Source of the DNA: Notospermus geniculatus
Lineage: Eukaryota > Nemertea > Pilidiophora > Heteronemertea > Lineidae
Assembly (NCBI GenBank): GCA_002633025.1
Contig: NMRB01001512.1
Span: 60,490-124,489, forward strand
Direction of reading: 5' to 3'
DNA: 64,000 bases
Shown here: piece after piece, positions 1-39,682 of the stretch
Numbering within the stretch: the stretch's first letter is position 1
How the letters are laid out: each line of letters opens with the position of its first letter
Program-made: the position numbers and the translations under genes
The notes under the pieces: model-generated
What the model was told of the DNA's origin: nothing
The model's input: the letters and a program-made list of their open reading frames with translations, nothing else
Database searches by the model: none

Positions 1-153
1 GTTGTTCGAATACGTACATGTACTGTTTCAGCCACAAATAGCCTTCTAGCGGAGGGATACTGTAACTGAGAAGTACTTCGTCCTTTCAATGTCTAGATGT
101 CAATTGGCAGTTGTTGCCAACCTTTCTCAACATGTCAATTTGTCTGTTTCTAG

Positions 154-1047
154 GGCACCGAATTATGGAATAGTAACTCGACGATGTTACAAGTGTTGAT
201 CTCAATTCAAGGCTTAATTCTCAATGCTGAGCCGTATTACAACGAGGCAGGGTTTGACAGACAGAGGGGGACACAGCAGGGCATGGAGAACAGCAAGGTC
301 TATAATGAGATGGCTATATTAAAACTTGTGGAGGTAAATCTTTGAATGATTATGTTGTACATATTGTATAGCCCATGCGTGTAGGGCCATGTTCATAGTC
401 CTTGTGCACATGTACCTTGCCATGTAGTACATGCATGTAGATTCATGTAGTTCTTCTGTACATGAGCATGCTTGCCAGTGTAAGTCTTGAATGAAGCATT
501 AGTGTTGATGCATTGTAAGATATACATGTTTGATATCTTTTACAGTCAATGACGAGAATGGTTCATGACCCACCAATCATCTTCAAGGATGAAATCATCG
601 ACCACCTTCACAAAACTGCATACAGGTAGGTTTCCCCCTACATGTAAAAAAGTCCCGGGTTTGAGTCGGGTTCTGAGAGGCTTCTTATTCGACCTTCTAA
701 CATTTCATCCTGCTGAGTGTTCATTTCTTTTCAGAATGATACGTAGGTTGACATCGTGGATAAAGATTTCCCAGTGTCAGAGTCTGAGACTTGCTGAAAG
801 GCCAACTTCAATCAAACCAGAGCCCAAGTCTGAAAAAGACAAGAAGGATTCAAAACCTAAAGATGGCGCACCAGCAGGAGACCCGGCTGGAGAATTCCTT
901 TCTGGTGACATAGAAAAGTGTGATAAACCAGAGTTCCCTCTTCTCCCCGCATCCCGCGGCTTGTGCATCACACTTGAGAAACGTGTCAATCATTTTAAGA
1001 CGGTTTTGGAAACTTTAGGTATCACCAATGATAGGATATCGTCCTAG
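154..1047 (+). CDS. UBE2O: UBE2O-like (E3-independent) E2 ubiquitin-conjugating enzyme, 3' end (last three exons)
   Basis: Exons 154-333, 546-625 and 735-1047 join in frame (phases 0, 2) to give the last 190 residues and a TAG stop. Seen: the first exon reads [20 protein letters not shown] and continues with [16 protein letters not shown], the end of the UBC fold typical of UBE2O and BIRC6. The tail [18 protein letters not shown] resembles the C-terminal segment of UBE2O, which BIRC6 lacks. Between them lies a Lys/Pro/Glu-rich low-complexity linker. UBE2O is a very large hybrid E2/E3 that multi-monoubiquitinates basic and orphan proteins. The catalytic Cys and the N-terminal regions are upstream of the window. 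All three acceptor/donor pairs are canonical (cag|, |gtaaat, |gtaggt). The gene is followed in tandem by ATF4. Confidence 0.88.
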
Positions 1048-2172
1048 CCTATAGAGTGATTTAGGTGTTGATCTTAACAAATTTGTTTCACTTTGAGACC
1101 AGAACCAGGTGATCTGGTATGGAAACTGGAAATTAAGTTACTGGTAGGAATCCAAGATCTGCCTTGCCTCAAGCTGGGAAAATAATGAGAAGTGACAGTG
1201 CCAAGACACATGTAGGTTAGAAAAGTAACTTTTCAAAGTCCACTGCCTGTTTCCCTGGTCTTGCTATTTGCCTGGTGTTGGTTCAAAGTGACTCTTCAGT
1301 ATTGTCACACATTTAACGGTGTATGAGTGAAAAATATGATCTGTTCATATGATCATCCACCATTGGAGCCTAAATCAATGGCGTATTGTTGATTTCTCAA
1401 GCAGTATGTGAATAGCTACACAATTTGTTATAATCATATGTAGTAACTAATTTGTTGTCCTTATATAACTACATGTACAATGCTGATAAATGTGTAACTA
1501 TACTTCAAACCTACTGAGTAGCCATGGATGTGTGATTTTAGAGAATGACTGATCATTTACATGTAGTTGATGAATACCTCATGATTACAGCTGTCTCGCT
1601 CTGCTGCTTCAGGTTAATGTGTGCTGATGTTTGTATTTGTGCTACGGTTTCTTGGCTATTTTCACATTCCTGTTCAGGTGAACTGTAAGTGGTCTCAGCC
1701 TGCCTGTGATAGGATGATTGTCTTATAAGCACCATGGAGGACAGGGATTGTCGACAGATGAAATATCGGGGACAGAATTACACACAGACTGCTGAACAGA
1801 GGGGTTAGGGTTAACACATGCCCCTGCATTGACGTCCTGAAGTCCCAGGCTGACTTCTGAGACACAGCTGTGACTGGACTGAGTACACCCTTCATGAATG
1901 CGGCCCAAGGAGTTTATGTTGAACATAATCATGTACATGTACATATGTATACATATGTTGTTCATTCATGAGATTTAAGTGGATATCGTAGCAGATTGTT
2001 CAAATCAGCTGCTCTCGTAGGGTGCAATGGGCGATAAATCATGAAGTTTTGTTTTTTCTTTCCAGTTTATTGCTTTTATAATGTTTGTTGTTTGTTTTTT
2101 GTTCATTCTGTTAGCCAGTTTCACAACATCACACTTTTGTTGAATTTTAAAAATACATTCAGTATGCTGCTG

Positions 2173-2178
2173 AATAAA
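2173..2178 (+). terminator. Candidate polyadenylation signal for UBE2O
   Basis: AATAAA about 1.1 kb downstream of the UBE2O stop, the first canonical hexamer on this strand after it. Position and motif only; no transcript evidence. Confidence 0.35.
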
Positions 2179-2527
2179 GACTTATCCATGTTGCATGACT
2201 ACATACATGTATTGAGAAAATTGACTTGAGAATATGAGTGAGAAACAGGTTTTTGAGAAGATTATCAACCCAAGGATTTGATCTTTGAGATTCTTAATGG
2301 TTTTCCAATCGACAGTGGTGTGCAGGGAAAGAAGTGTGAGCTTCCTTAGAAGGGTTTTCCAAGCATTTACTGAGGAGGATAGGTATCAATCTCTCCTATC
2401 TGTCTTGTACATATCCCTAATCTCTGGACTAGGAGGGGTACATTCACTGTTTTTCTCCTGCAGGGTCGTCCAGGTATACTCTCCCCAGGGCCTGCACCTG
2501 GTTGTTTTGGGATGATGCTAACCTGGC

Positions 2528-2730
2528 TTAAAGGAGCTGGACGTCCAAGTTGTAAACACTCACTCACTGGTTCTCTATCCACGCGACGCCTGCGGTGCTG
2601 CCACCTATTGTCGGTGATTTGTACTGACGTGAATACCGTGAGTGAGTTGCATTGGACCGGGCACCAGTCTAACGATCACGGTTAAAAAACAAACCAGTTT
2701 GTTTACAACTTGGACGTCGAGCTCCTTTAA
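2528..2730. mobile_element. piggyBac-like MITE with TTAA target duplications, copy 1
   Basis: The element lies between two TTAA sites and has terminal inverted repeats of about 30 bp: AGGAGCTGGACGTCCAAGTT at the left and its near complement ending AGCTCCT at the right. No internal coding capacity. A second copy at 37306-37546 has the same ends and is also bounded by TTAA. TTAA duplication is the hallmark of piggyBac-type (also Kolobok-type) transposition, so this is a non-autonomous derivative of one of those. Confidence 0.75.
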
Positions 2731-2881
2731 ATAACCACGTATGCCAGTCATTCGTAACACTTCAGGTCTTTCCGTCATACTTCGGTAAACACCGAAGGTT
2801 TCGAGCTCTAAGTTGAGAATGGTATGCCAGTAAGGTTGACATGAGGTAAATGTGCTGTTGATTTGTTTATTTTGTGTGAAG

Positions 2882-3055
2882 CATGACCACAGGTCTTGTG
2901 GTTTTTGGTCGGGACCATCGGTCCTTACACACTTTACTGACAATGTAGGATACATTGTCAGTAAAGTGTGTAAGGACCGATGGTCCCCCTACATTGTCAG
3001 TAAAGTGTGTAAGGACCGATGGTCCCCACCAAAAACCACAAGAACCTGTGACATG
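2882..3055. repeat. Hairpin element with one arm duplicated in tandem
   Basis: The left arm (2882-2945) is the reverse complement of the right side. The segment containing ACATTGTCAGTAAAGTGTGT plus AAGGACCGATGGTCC occurs twice in tandem on the right side (from 2951 and 2992). Outer arms read through TTGTGGTTTTTGGT / ACCAAAAACCACAA. This looks like a MITE whose right arm was copied once by slippage. Confidence 0.7.
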
Positions 3056-3293
3056 ATGTGTGCTTCATCTCCTCTGCTTATTATTAATTGTAGAGATGCT
3101 CAAATATAGAATGTTACAGAAACCACTCCTCGCAGTTCGGGTTTTTCACTCATCCGTCTTCATGCCACAATGTCATTTTAATGTTGTCAGTTTTGCTGAG
3201 AAGATTTTTATCATGTGTAGGTCTCCAGGAGTTGGTCACCCACCATTTATGATAATCAGTACCCCAAGCACGTGGGTATGTTTACAAACAAGA

Positions 3294-3322
3294 TGACGTC
3301 ATCAAGGAATTTCTTGACGTCA
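3294..3322. promoter_or_regulatory. Pair of perfect CRE palindromes upstream of ATF4
   Basis: Two exact TGACGTCA sites at 3294-3301 and 3315-3322, 21 bp apart (two helical turns), and an E-box CACGTG at 3269-3274. TGACGTCA is the binding site for CREB/ATF bZIP dimers. They lie about 410-440 bp upstream of the inferred first ATF4 exon, so CREB/ATF input or autoregulation is a reasonable inference. Not proven as a promoter. Confidence 0.45.
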
Positions 3323-3733
3323 ACAGGTGGTTGTTACTATTTTTGGAAACGCACTTATTTCTCGGAATGCTTCGGCGAACATGTAGTGCATCTCCGTGTG
3401 CATTTTCTATATACCGCAGAATACCGAATGACTTTCTGATGCAAGTGCTCACCGCATTGCTCAGAAGTTGCAATACTCGCGATGATGTAGTGCCATTGGA
3501 ACTTTCTAAAAGATGCTGATTTAGATACTATTAGAAAATAAACACCACCGTGTTGAATTTACAATACTAATTTTGGGATTTTGAGGACATTTCTGTAGTA
3601 TATACAGTTGATTTTATTGTTTTAGGTCACCAACATGACCAACCCGCGTAGGAATTCACAGGAATGACATTCTTTCATACATGGCGATAACATAGCGAAG
3701 AAAATAAAATTGTGCTCGCGCAAAGCTTTCAAG

Positions 3734-3745
3734 ATGATTCTATAG
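3734..3745 (+). promoter_or_regulatory. ATF4 uORF1 (three codons, M-I-L-stop)
   Basis: ATGATTCTATAG in the inferred first exon, with A at -3. A three-residue first uORF is the rule in vertebrate and fly ATF4 mRNAs, where it lets 40S subunits resume scanning. It ends 37 nt before the uORF2 start. The transcription start is not visible; two more ATGs lie further upstream (3664 and 3681) and may or may not be in the mRNA. Confidence 0.6.
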
Positions 3746-3782
3746 TTGCCGTTGCAAACTTAACCGTGCAATTTATTGCACA

Positions 3783-4267
3783 ATGGCGTAAGTAGATCAT
3801 CTACATATAGTTTTCATGTCGCATTTTTGTATATTAATGAGTTATTTTGCTGTCGAAAGTCGTGACATATGTTGATGGTGCAGGACCCTGCCTAAAAAAT
3901 GTACAGGGCAGTGCACAGGCGTTTCCTGTATAAAAATGCACTGCCGCTGTCGCACTTCCTGGATCTTGTAGCCAAGCCTAGGCCTAGATTGACAAGTGAA
4001 ATGTGACAAAATAAATGTTAACTAAGAATGTCTTATGTCATTGTGATTGTTATTTACTTTTTAGCTCAGCTGACCAAAGCAAAAAAAAGGCTTCAGCAGC
4101 CGGAGCTATTCATATTTTCTCTTTATTGCAGGTCCCAAAATGCAGTCGTTTTCCGTGCGCTTGTCGCTTTTTCCCTTACTTTTGGACCAGTTGTAAAAGA
4201 TGGAGTTATACGAGAGTCTTTTGACCGACGACTGGCTGTTGGGCACAAGTGCCCCAGCCTTCTATGA
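3783..4267 (+). promoter_or_regulatory. ATF4 uORF2, overlapping the main start out of frame (spliced)
   Basis: The ATG at 3783-3785 sits 2 nt before a GTAAGT donor (exon end 3787). It joins the acceptor at 4131/4132 and stays open to TGA at 4265-4267, giving 46 codons (5 nt + 136 nt, in frame). It passes the main ATG at 4200 in another frame and overlaps the ATF4 CDS by 68 nt. Start context is strong (A at -3, G at +4). This is the inhibitory uORF of the ATF4 delayed-reinitiation switch: skipped when eIF2-GTP is scarce, translated otherwise. If the intron is retained, the ORF would be only ATG GCG TAA. Confidence 0.65.
4140..4196 (+). promoter_or_regulatory. Additional in-frame uORF of 18 codons ending 3 nt before the ATF4 start
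   Basis: The ATG at 4140-4142 opens 18 codons (MQSFSVRLSLFPLLLDQL) and stops at TAA 4194-4196, separated from the main ATG (4200) by one codon, AAG, in the same frame. It is nested inside uORF2 in another frame. Such a stop-start spacing could allow termination-reinitiation or simply add inhibition. Confidence 0.45.
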
Positions 4268-5519
4268 ATCCGAATCAGTCTCTGATGATGGCCTCATCAA
4301 ACCAAGCTTGCAAGTCAGCAGCAACAGTGTTGTAGACCTTTTAGCGAAGGTTAACGAGGATGAAGGTAATTAATTGGGTTATCTTCTGTGTTTGTTGAAT
4401 TGATTTGCACCGACAGTTTCAATTATCTCTAATTCTGAGAATAACTTCTATTCCTTTTCTATTTCCACTGATTGCAATAATTAGTTGACGGTGGTACTTA
4501 CAGATGTGGTTACTACAGAATCACACCAGACAACCACACTCAGTTCCTCATTATCAATTGAGAAATTGTTAATATTAAATAATAAAAAAAAGTTTTTCGG
4601 TAGCGCACAATGCCAAAAACATTAGGCCCCTGTGTGCTTTGCAATACATGTATGTAATAGAGCATGATTAAAACTGATAAAAGACACAAAACATTGATAG
4701 ATGATTTTGTTCTCTCTCTCTCTGGCAGGTCTTGGAGCTGACCTTGATTGGCTGGACAGCAGAATTGACTTCAGTCTGTTGGACAGCCTTGAGTTGCTGA
4801 AGGAGGAACCACAACATGAGGAACTCCTCCCACCACCACCAGTCAAAGAACAGGAAGGACACCTGTCTGAATTCCAGACAGCCGCCATTGACCTCTTGGA
4901 GTCCCTTATGGTGGAGAACAACTCTGACCCTGAGGTCACCTACACGACCTTGACCCCAAGAACTATTGCTCCCAGCTCCCTACCACTGGAGGTTATTACC
5001 CCTGATGATCAGGTTCTACCTGATATGCCAGTCAGTTTGGATTCCAGCATTGTGCTGTCTGAGGACATGGTCATCAACCACCAGTGGGATGGGAGCTTCC
5101 CCATGACACCTGAGGAAGTCGAGAGCCTGTTATCATCACCTCCAGTTTCTCCTGACGATTCTCTTACCGGTAGCGACAGTGAGTGGTTACCTCTCGATCC
5201 CATTAAACCCAAGAAGGTACGTGCCAAGCCCTATGCTAGGCCGGAAGAAAAGACCGAGGTAGCCACTGTCACTCCAAAGGTTCGGGGTTTCGACCCCCAC
5301 ACCAAGAAAGAACGCAAGAAAGTTCAGAACAAGAACGCCGCTACACGGTATCGTCAGAAGAAGAAATCTGAGGCTGATACAGTTGCCGATGAGTTCAACA
5401 CTCTGAATGACCGTAACACCGAGTTAAAACGCAAAGTGGAAGAAATGGAGCATGAAATCGAATACATGAAGGGCATCCTCAAAGACATTTATAAAGTAAA
5501 AGGTCTCATCACTGATTAA
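4200..5519 (+). CDS. ATF4: ATF4/ATF5-type bZIP transcription factor
   Basis: Coding exons 4200-4365 and 4729-5519 join in phase 1 to give 318 residues; the 5' leader has a further exon ending at 3787. Residues about 246-318 form the bZIP: basic region with NKNAATRYRQKKK, then a leucine-zipper coiled coil ending near the C-terminus. ATF4 residues NKTAATRYRQKK are nearly identical. The N-terminal half is acidic with short hydrophobic patches, as in activation domains. A Ser/Asp-rich stretch (SPDDSLTGSDSEWLP) resembles the region holding the beta-TrCP phosphodegron of ATF4. ATF4 drives the integrated stress response (amino-acid synthesis, redox genes) as a heterodimer with C/EBP and other bZIPs. 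The start was chosen for its strong context (A at -3, G at +4) and the uORF arrangement. ATF4 and ATF5 are vertebrate duplicates, so one invertebrate gene may match both. Confidence 0.88.
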
Positions 5520-7131
5520 GTACTTAAATCATGCTTTGTAGTTAAGCATTCATCTCACTTTATTAACCTAGTACATGTGTCACTTCATACTTGTTCAGAT
5601 GTTAACTCCTTAAGGCCTGTCATGTTCTGAGAAAACTGGATCTGTTCTGTCATTGATCCATTTGACAAGTGGTTTCAAGCAGTCCTTAAGGGGTTAATAG
5701 GCAGTTGTAAAAACCCATTGACTAGATGCACATTAATGCACAGTCTTGTACATGTATTCATCTAATCATCACTTTCAGTAAGTGCTTATGATTGCTGCTG
5801 TACTGTAAGTTATAAATTCTGTAGGCCATCATCGAGACTTGTATTGCACACAAAACCATGATCGTCTGAATTTCAGTCAGTTCTTTCTGTTGTCTTCGCA
5901 TTGATGAGGATTATCTATTCGTAATGTTCTTCACATTATTGAACAAGTTTTTCTCATCAATTGGGCACAACACAAAACTTCATTCATTGATAGAGAATCC
6001 AAGATATTCAGTGTCTGTAATCAGTCCTGTTCTTTACATTTCTTGTACTACAGACACTGACCATCATGGTATTCAGTGGTGTCTGACATTGTACATCAAT
6101 TTGTGGAGCTTTGGCAATGTTTACTCAGGGCTTTCTGTGTATCTTGTTCTTTACACTATAACACCAATGGCTCTGATTAAACCGAGCCAAATTCTCACAC
6201 ATGTAACTCCTACCAGTAGATCTTTGAGGCAGAAGTTGGTAGGGCTGTCATTACTTGAAATAAGAGAAGTCGAGAGGGAAGCTGGCTGGTATTTACCTAG
6301 GACACTTAATGTATTTTGTTCTTCACACTATAACACCACTTGCCCTGGTTAAATATACTCGGGCATTGTGCATCTGGCACTGTTTACAAGTGGATCTTTT
6401 CCAAAGATAAGCTGTGTCAGACCCTCTCTCATTTTGGGGAAGGGATCTTTCATGCACGATATCGATAGCACTTTTGTCAAATGCATACCTCCAGACCTGC
6501 CTTGGAAGGGGTCAATTTCATGGTTGTACAGAATGGCATGAAATTTCACGTGACTGGTTTTGTGTGCTTAGGATTCTGTCAGATAGTTGTCAAATATTTT
6601 GGTGTGGTTTTCATCCACAACTCCTTTTATCCTTAACTATAGCACCGGTGAATCAGTGGGATCTGTGAATGATGTACATGCACATGTACTTCTCAGTGTG
6701 CAATAATGCTGTGGGGTGTCAAAGTTGATGTTGATGGTAGTGTTGTGTACTCTTTGTACACAGTGACTAACACAATTTGTGACATCACCCACTGCATCTT
6801 TTCTCCTTGTACACGCCAACAAATGAAGTACATGTCGTCAGTGCATCTATCCATTGTCATCCCATGATTCTTTCTCATCTGGGCTGTCACACCCCCAACA
6901 AGACGTTCCAAATGGGACAAACTCTGCTGATCGTTTGCTTTGTTTGTCTTTCAAACAAAACAAATCTTCAGCCGATGAAATCATTTTGAAACTTTGTTAT
7001 ATGCACTGTTTTCAATACGTTATATATCTCCCCGATGTTTTCTAAATAATCATGTTATAATTGTAGTGGTGTGGAAGTAGTAATACAATTCACCAATAGT
7101 TTAGTACCTTTGTCGTACGCGTGCAAATAAA
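5520..7131 (+). other. ATF4 3' UTR with terminal poly(A) signal
   Basis: Non-coding DNA after the ATF4 stop. AATAAA at 7126-7131 is the likely end of the transcript. Two stretches around 6150-6230 and 6320-6400 share the phrase CACTATAACACCA and a similar following sequence, an old degenerate repeat. No coding exon recognised. Confidence 0.5.
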
Positions 7132-7354
7132 AGGAGTAAATGGACATTTCATGTCTTTGTTTATTCATGTACCAGTACATGTATTGCGGTTGTACATGCA
7201 TTGTACATGCATTGCGGTTGTCTTTTGCATGGTGGTTTAGGATTTCTTGTTCATTTGGCAATGTTAGACCCACTTGACTGCTTGGTGTCTTCTATTTATT
7301 TGGTTTACCTGTTGGTGCTGCCATCTATACTGTATTGTAGGCTCCGACCAAGTC

Positions 7355-7489
7355 TAAGGCTAAGAATCCATTCACGCGATTTTCGTGCCGTGCAGTGTTG
7401 ATCCTTTGTCCACGACCAACGCGACGGAAACAAACAATGCTTTTGAGTGTCTGCCGCTCGAAAATCGTGTGAATGGACAGCCAGCCTAA
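7355..7489. mobile_element. Short inverted-repeat element (MITE-like)
   Basis: About 30-bp imperfect terminal inverted repeats: left contains CCATTCACGCGATTTTCG, right contains CGAAAATCGTGTGAATGG. The roughly 135-bp body has no coding capacity. It sits between the tail-to-tail genes ATF4 and ADH5. Confidence 0.6.
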
Positions 7490-7635
7490 GTAAGGCTTGT
7501 GCCCGTGATGTGTGCGTGTTTCACCTCCACATTTAGTTGGAATGAAGGTACTGCAGCAGTACATGTATTGTTGTTGGCTGAAAATTCCTTACCCAAACTT
7601 TGGAGGCAATGAGGTCATTGCCACTTCTCCACGGA

Positions 7636-7795
7636 AGGATGTCGTTGCGACCGTATCGGGCCTTTCCATTGTCTTCAGGACGTCATCTCTGTGGCAATAT
7701 GAGGTGCGAGCATAAAGCGACCACGTTACGGTAGTGTGACGTTGATGTTCCGTACAACGTCACAGTGGAAAAGATTGTACGGTCACAGCGCCACC
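7636..7795 (-). mobile_element. Dispersed TIR element, inverted relative of 34683-34841
   Basis: Contains GTTGCGACCGTATC at the left and GTACGGTCACAGCGCC at the right as inverted ends. The reverse complement matches 34683-34841, including CCGTGGAGAAGTGGC-type flanking sequence and a GACGTT-rich core. Two dispersed copies in opposite orientation support a transposon family. Confidence 0.6.
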
Positions 7796-7934
7796 CCGAT
7801 GATTGACACAGAATGGCTACAACCCCATAACAATGAATTGAAAGATATACAGTCATGTCGATGTTATTTGTACATATGCAAGTAAGTAACTTGACGAATC
7901 AAGAGAAGGGAACAAAGTTTCTTGGAAGATTTCG

Positions 7935-7940
7935 TTTATT
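7935..7940 (-). terminator. Candidate polyadenylation signal for ADH5
   Basis: AATAAA on the minus strand, about 540 nt beyond the ADH5 stop codon. Position and motif only. Confidence 0.35.
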
Positions 7941-8474
7941 GATTCTGGACAGAATATAATATAGAATTGGATCTTTTCATTACAACAAATCAAATTATTA
8001 TATCTGATTGAAAATCAAACAAATTTGAGCACATTTAATTGAGCACATTTTATACAGATTAATCCTGGGTCAAAGCCTCCGGATATTGATCGCTCTCATC
8101 ACCATTTCACTGGTTACTATTAATAGCTCCGTCAGCAAGTCGTCCATAATTGACACTCATGTGTAGCTTGGTCCTCCAAATGAGAAGTCCAGTATAATCT
8201 CGCGGATATAGCAAATCAAGTCTATCATAGGCTGATTGTTTTTAATCACAAAAGGTTGATGTTGCATACATACATGTATACTTGTGTTACATTTTATTAC
8301 AATGTAATTTTCTTCAATCTTTGAAAAACATGATCTCTTGGTGTTCAAATTAAATCACAAACTTCGAAGCATTCAGTTCAATGACTACACACTATTCCAT
8401 CATTTGTCTAAAATTCCAGTTCCCTATATATGATTCATCTCTATGCTAACTCCCTGGTGTCTGATCAAATGCAT

Positions 8475-10624
<2,150 letters not shown>

Positions 10625-11646
10625 TATTTCGGGTTGTGGAAGAGTATCGAAAGGACGACACACCAGTCGGCGACCCTCCTCAAAATAACTAGGCTGAAGT
10701 AAATACTCTAGAAATGTGACAGTAAATTTCATTAATACGCAACACGTTTATGAAATTACTCACTTTTGAATGTATTAGTGGCTATTTTTATAAATATTTA
10801 TGCGTGAAATGCTATTTTTGGAAGATTTGTGTGTATGGTATGAAAATTTCTTTCTACTTATTCGAGGTTATAAATTGATGTGTTGCTCATGTACATTATG
10901 TACAGTGTGTACATGATGTATGTCATGCATGCATGTCATGCAGCCTCTGTCATGTCTGTGTTCTTTCATCATGCATGTCATGTCAGTTCATGCATTGCAT
11001 GTCATGTCTTTTGTCAATCATGTCAATAGGCCTAGGCCTACATGTACAATGCAATAATTTTGCATTGCTCTCCAAAAATTGAGTAAAAAAGAACTCAAGC
11101 AAGGTCAAGGAAGGGGGAAAGTGACTGTCTTCTTTTTTTGGGTGGAGGACTCGCAGTCGCACAGAGTAGACAGTCAGTCAGTGTCACTGCTGTCAGAGCA
11201 TGGTCAGTGACTGGTGACATGCCACATCAACATGGTCATGATGATGATGGATGATTGAGATCAGTTAGCTAGGCCTTTTCTCTCTCATGATGGAGTCATG
11301 GACATCATCATCATCAGAACAGTATTTCTGGCATCATGCATGCCATTCCCCCCCCCCCCATGTCATCATCATCACTGACCATGCTGACTGCATTTGCCAA
11401 TTGCTCCTATGCTCATCATCAAGTTCTTTCCTTGAGTTTGACTGTGTAGTGTAAGTGTAGCTGCTTCATTAATGAAACGTTTCTGTGATCTTTCAGGTGT
11501 TTATCAATTCTAGCAGGTGACATCCATCCATCATCCATGGCAGGAGGATCTTGGGAGCAGACAGAGTGAAAGAAATCAGCTGATCAATTTCTCTGCACAG
11601 ACGAGGGCAAGACAGAATTTCGGTCAAGGCCTTTTTTGGCTCCAAA
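10625..11646. promoter_or_regulatory. Head-to-head intergenic region of ADH5 and ABCC1
   Basis: About 1.0 kb separates the two divergent start codons. It holds a low-complexity tract of CATG-containing words (about 10890-11050 and 11210-11400) and a C homopolymer near 11347. The left boundary of the large ABCC1 duplication falls inside it at about 10840, so the second ABCC1 copy carries its own version of this upstream DNA (23885-24497). No TATA box was recognised. Confidence 0.4.
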
Positions 11647-23790
<12,144 letters not shown>

Positions 23791-23884
23791 AATTTACCCC
23801 GGATGTTATTCTTAAGGAGTTTACAAAAGAGGCCATCATGCCACACACTGTCATAGGCCTTCCGAAAATCGACAAAACAGGCAA
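23791..23884. other. Filler DNA at the junction of ABCC1 copies A and B
   Basis: About 94 bp matching neither copy's continuation. It stays open in the exon 17c frame for 32 codons to TGA at 23886-23888, with a protein-like reading (FTPDVILKEFTKE...), but I recognise no family. It could be a breakpoint insertion or the result of a mis-join. Confidence 0.5.
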
Positions 23885-24497
23885 ATGAAAATTTCTTTCT
23901 ACTTATTCGAGGTAAAAAATTGATGTGTTGCTCATGTACATTATGTCATGTATGTACAGTGTGTACATGACATGCATGACACTGCATGATGTATGTCATG
24001 CAAATACAAATACAAATGCATGTCATGCATGTAACCTGTAGGACCTGTGTTCTTTCATGACATGTCTTTCATCATGTCAGTAGTTCATGCAGGTCATGTC
24101 TTTTGTCAATCATCATGTCAATAGGCCTAGGCCTACATGTACAATGCAATAATTTTGCATCGCTCTCCAAAAATTGAGTAAAAAATAACTCAAGCAAGGA
24201 AGGGGGAAAGTGACTGTCTTCTTCATCAAAATCAAGTTCTTTCCTTGAGTTTGACTGTGTAGGCCTAGTGCACTGTATGTAGGCTAAGTGTAAGTGTAGC
24301 TGTTTCATTAATGAAACGTTTTTGTGATCTTTCAGGTGTTTATCAATTCTAGCACATGTAGCAGGTGACATCCATCCATCATCCATGGCAGGAGGATCTT
24401 GGGAGCAGACAGAGTGAAAGAAATCAGCTGATCAATTTCTCTGCACAGACAACAAGGGCAAGACAGTATTTCGGTCAAGGCCTTTTGTGGCTCCAAA

Positions 24498-39394
<14,897 letters not shown>

Positions 39395-39467
39395 CCAGCA
39401 GTTCTCCGAGGGTGGGTTTGTGATCTATGAAAATGGCTTAGAAGATGATGCAACCGGTGCTTGTTGA

Positions 39468-39570
39468 TAGGTCTGAGTGACCTGTCACATTATAAAAGGT
39501 CTGAGTGACCTGTCATATTATTAAAGGTCTGAGTGTCACATTATAAAGGTCTGAGTGATTTGTGATATGG
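39468..39570. repeat. Short tandem repeat in the ABCC1 3' UTR
   Basis: Four imperfect units built on GGTCTGAGTGACCTGTCA plus TATTATAAA. The repeat count differs in the second copy after 42120, consistent with slippage between alleles. Confidence 0.6.
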
Positions 39571-39682
39571 TTGATGCACTGGAGTTAGAANCCAAGTTCC
39601 CACTCCGTGCACATATCTGGGTTTCTACCACATTTCGCCTTGTCTTCAAAAGTTCTCTACTGTGTTGAAATCAGCGTCATGA

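Larger units (their letters stand above)
1048..3293. other. UBE2O 3' UTR and UBE2O-ATF4 intergenic region
   Basis: No coding exon is seen. The first part is presumably the UBE2O 3' UTR; the first good AATAAA is at 2173-2178. The rest holds two inverted-repeat elements (2528-2730 and 2882-3055) and AT-rich unique DNA. Confidence 0.6.

Noticed and set aside
777-989. Minus-strand ORF under the UBE2O last exon
   Set aside because: Shadow of the real exon, which continues spliced UBE2O homology on the plus strand.
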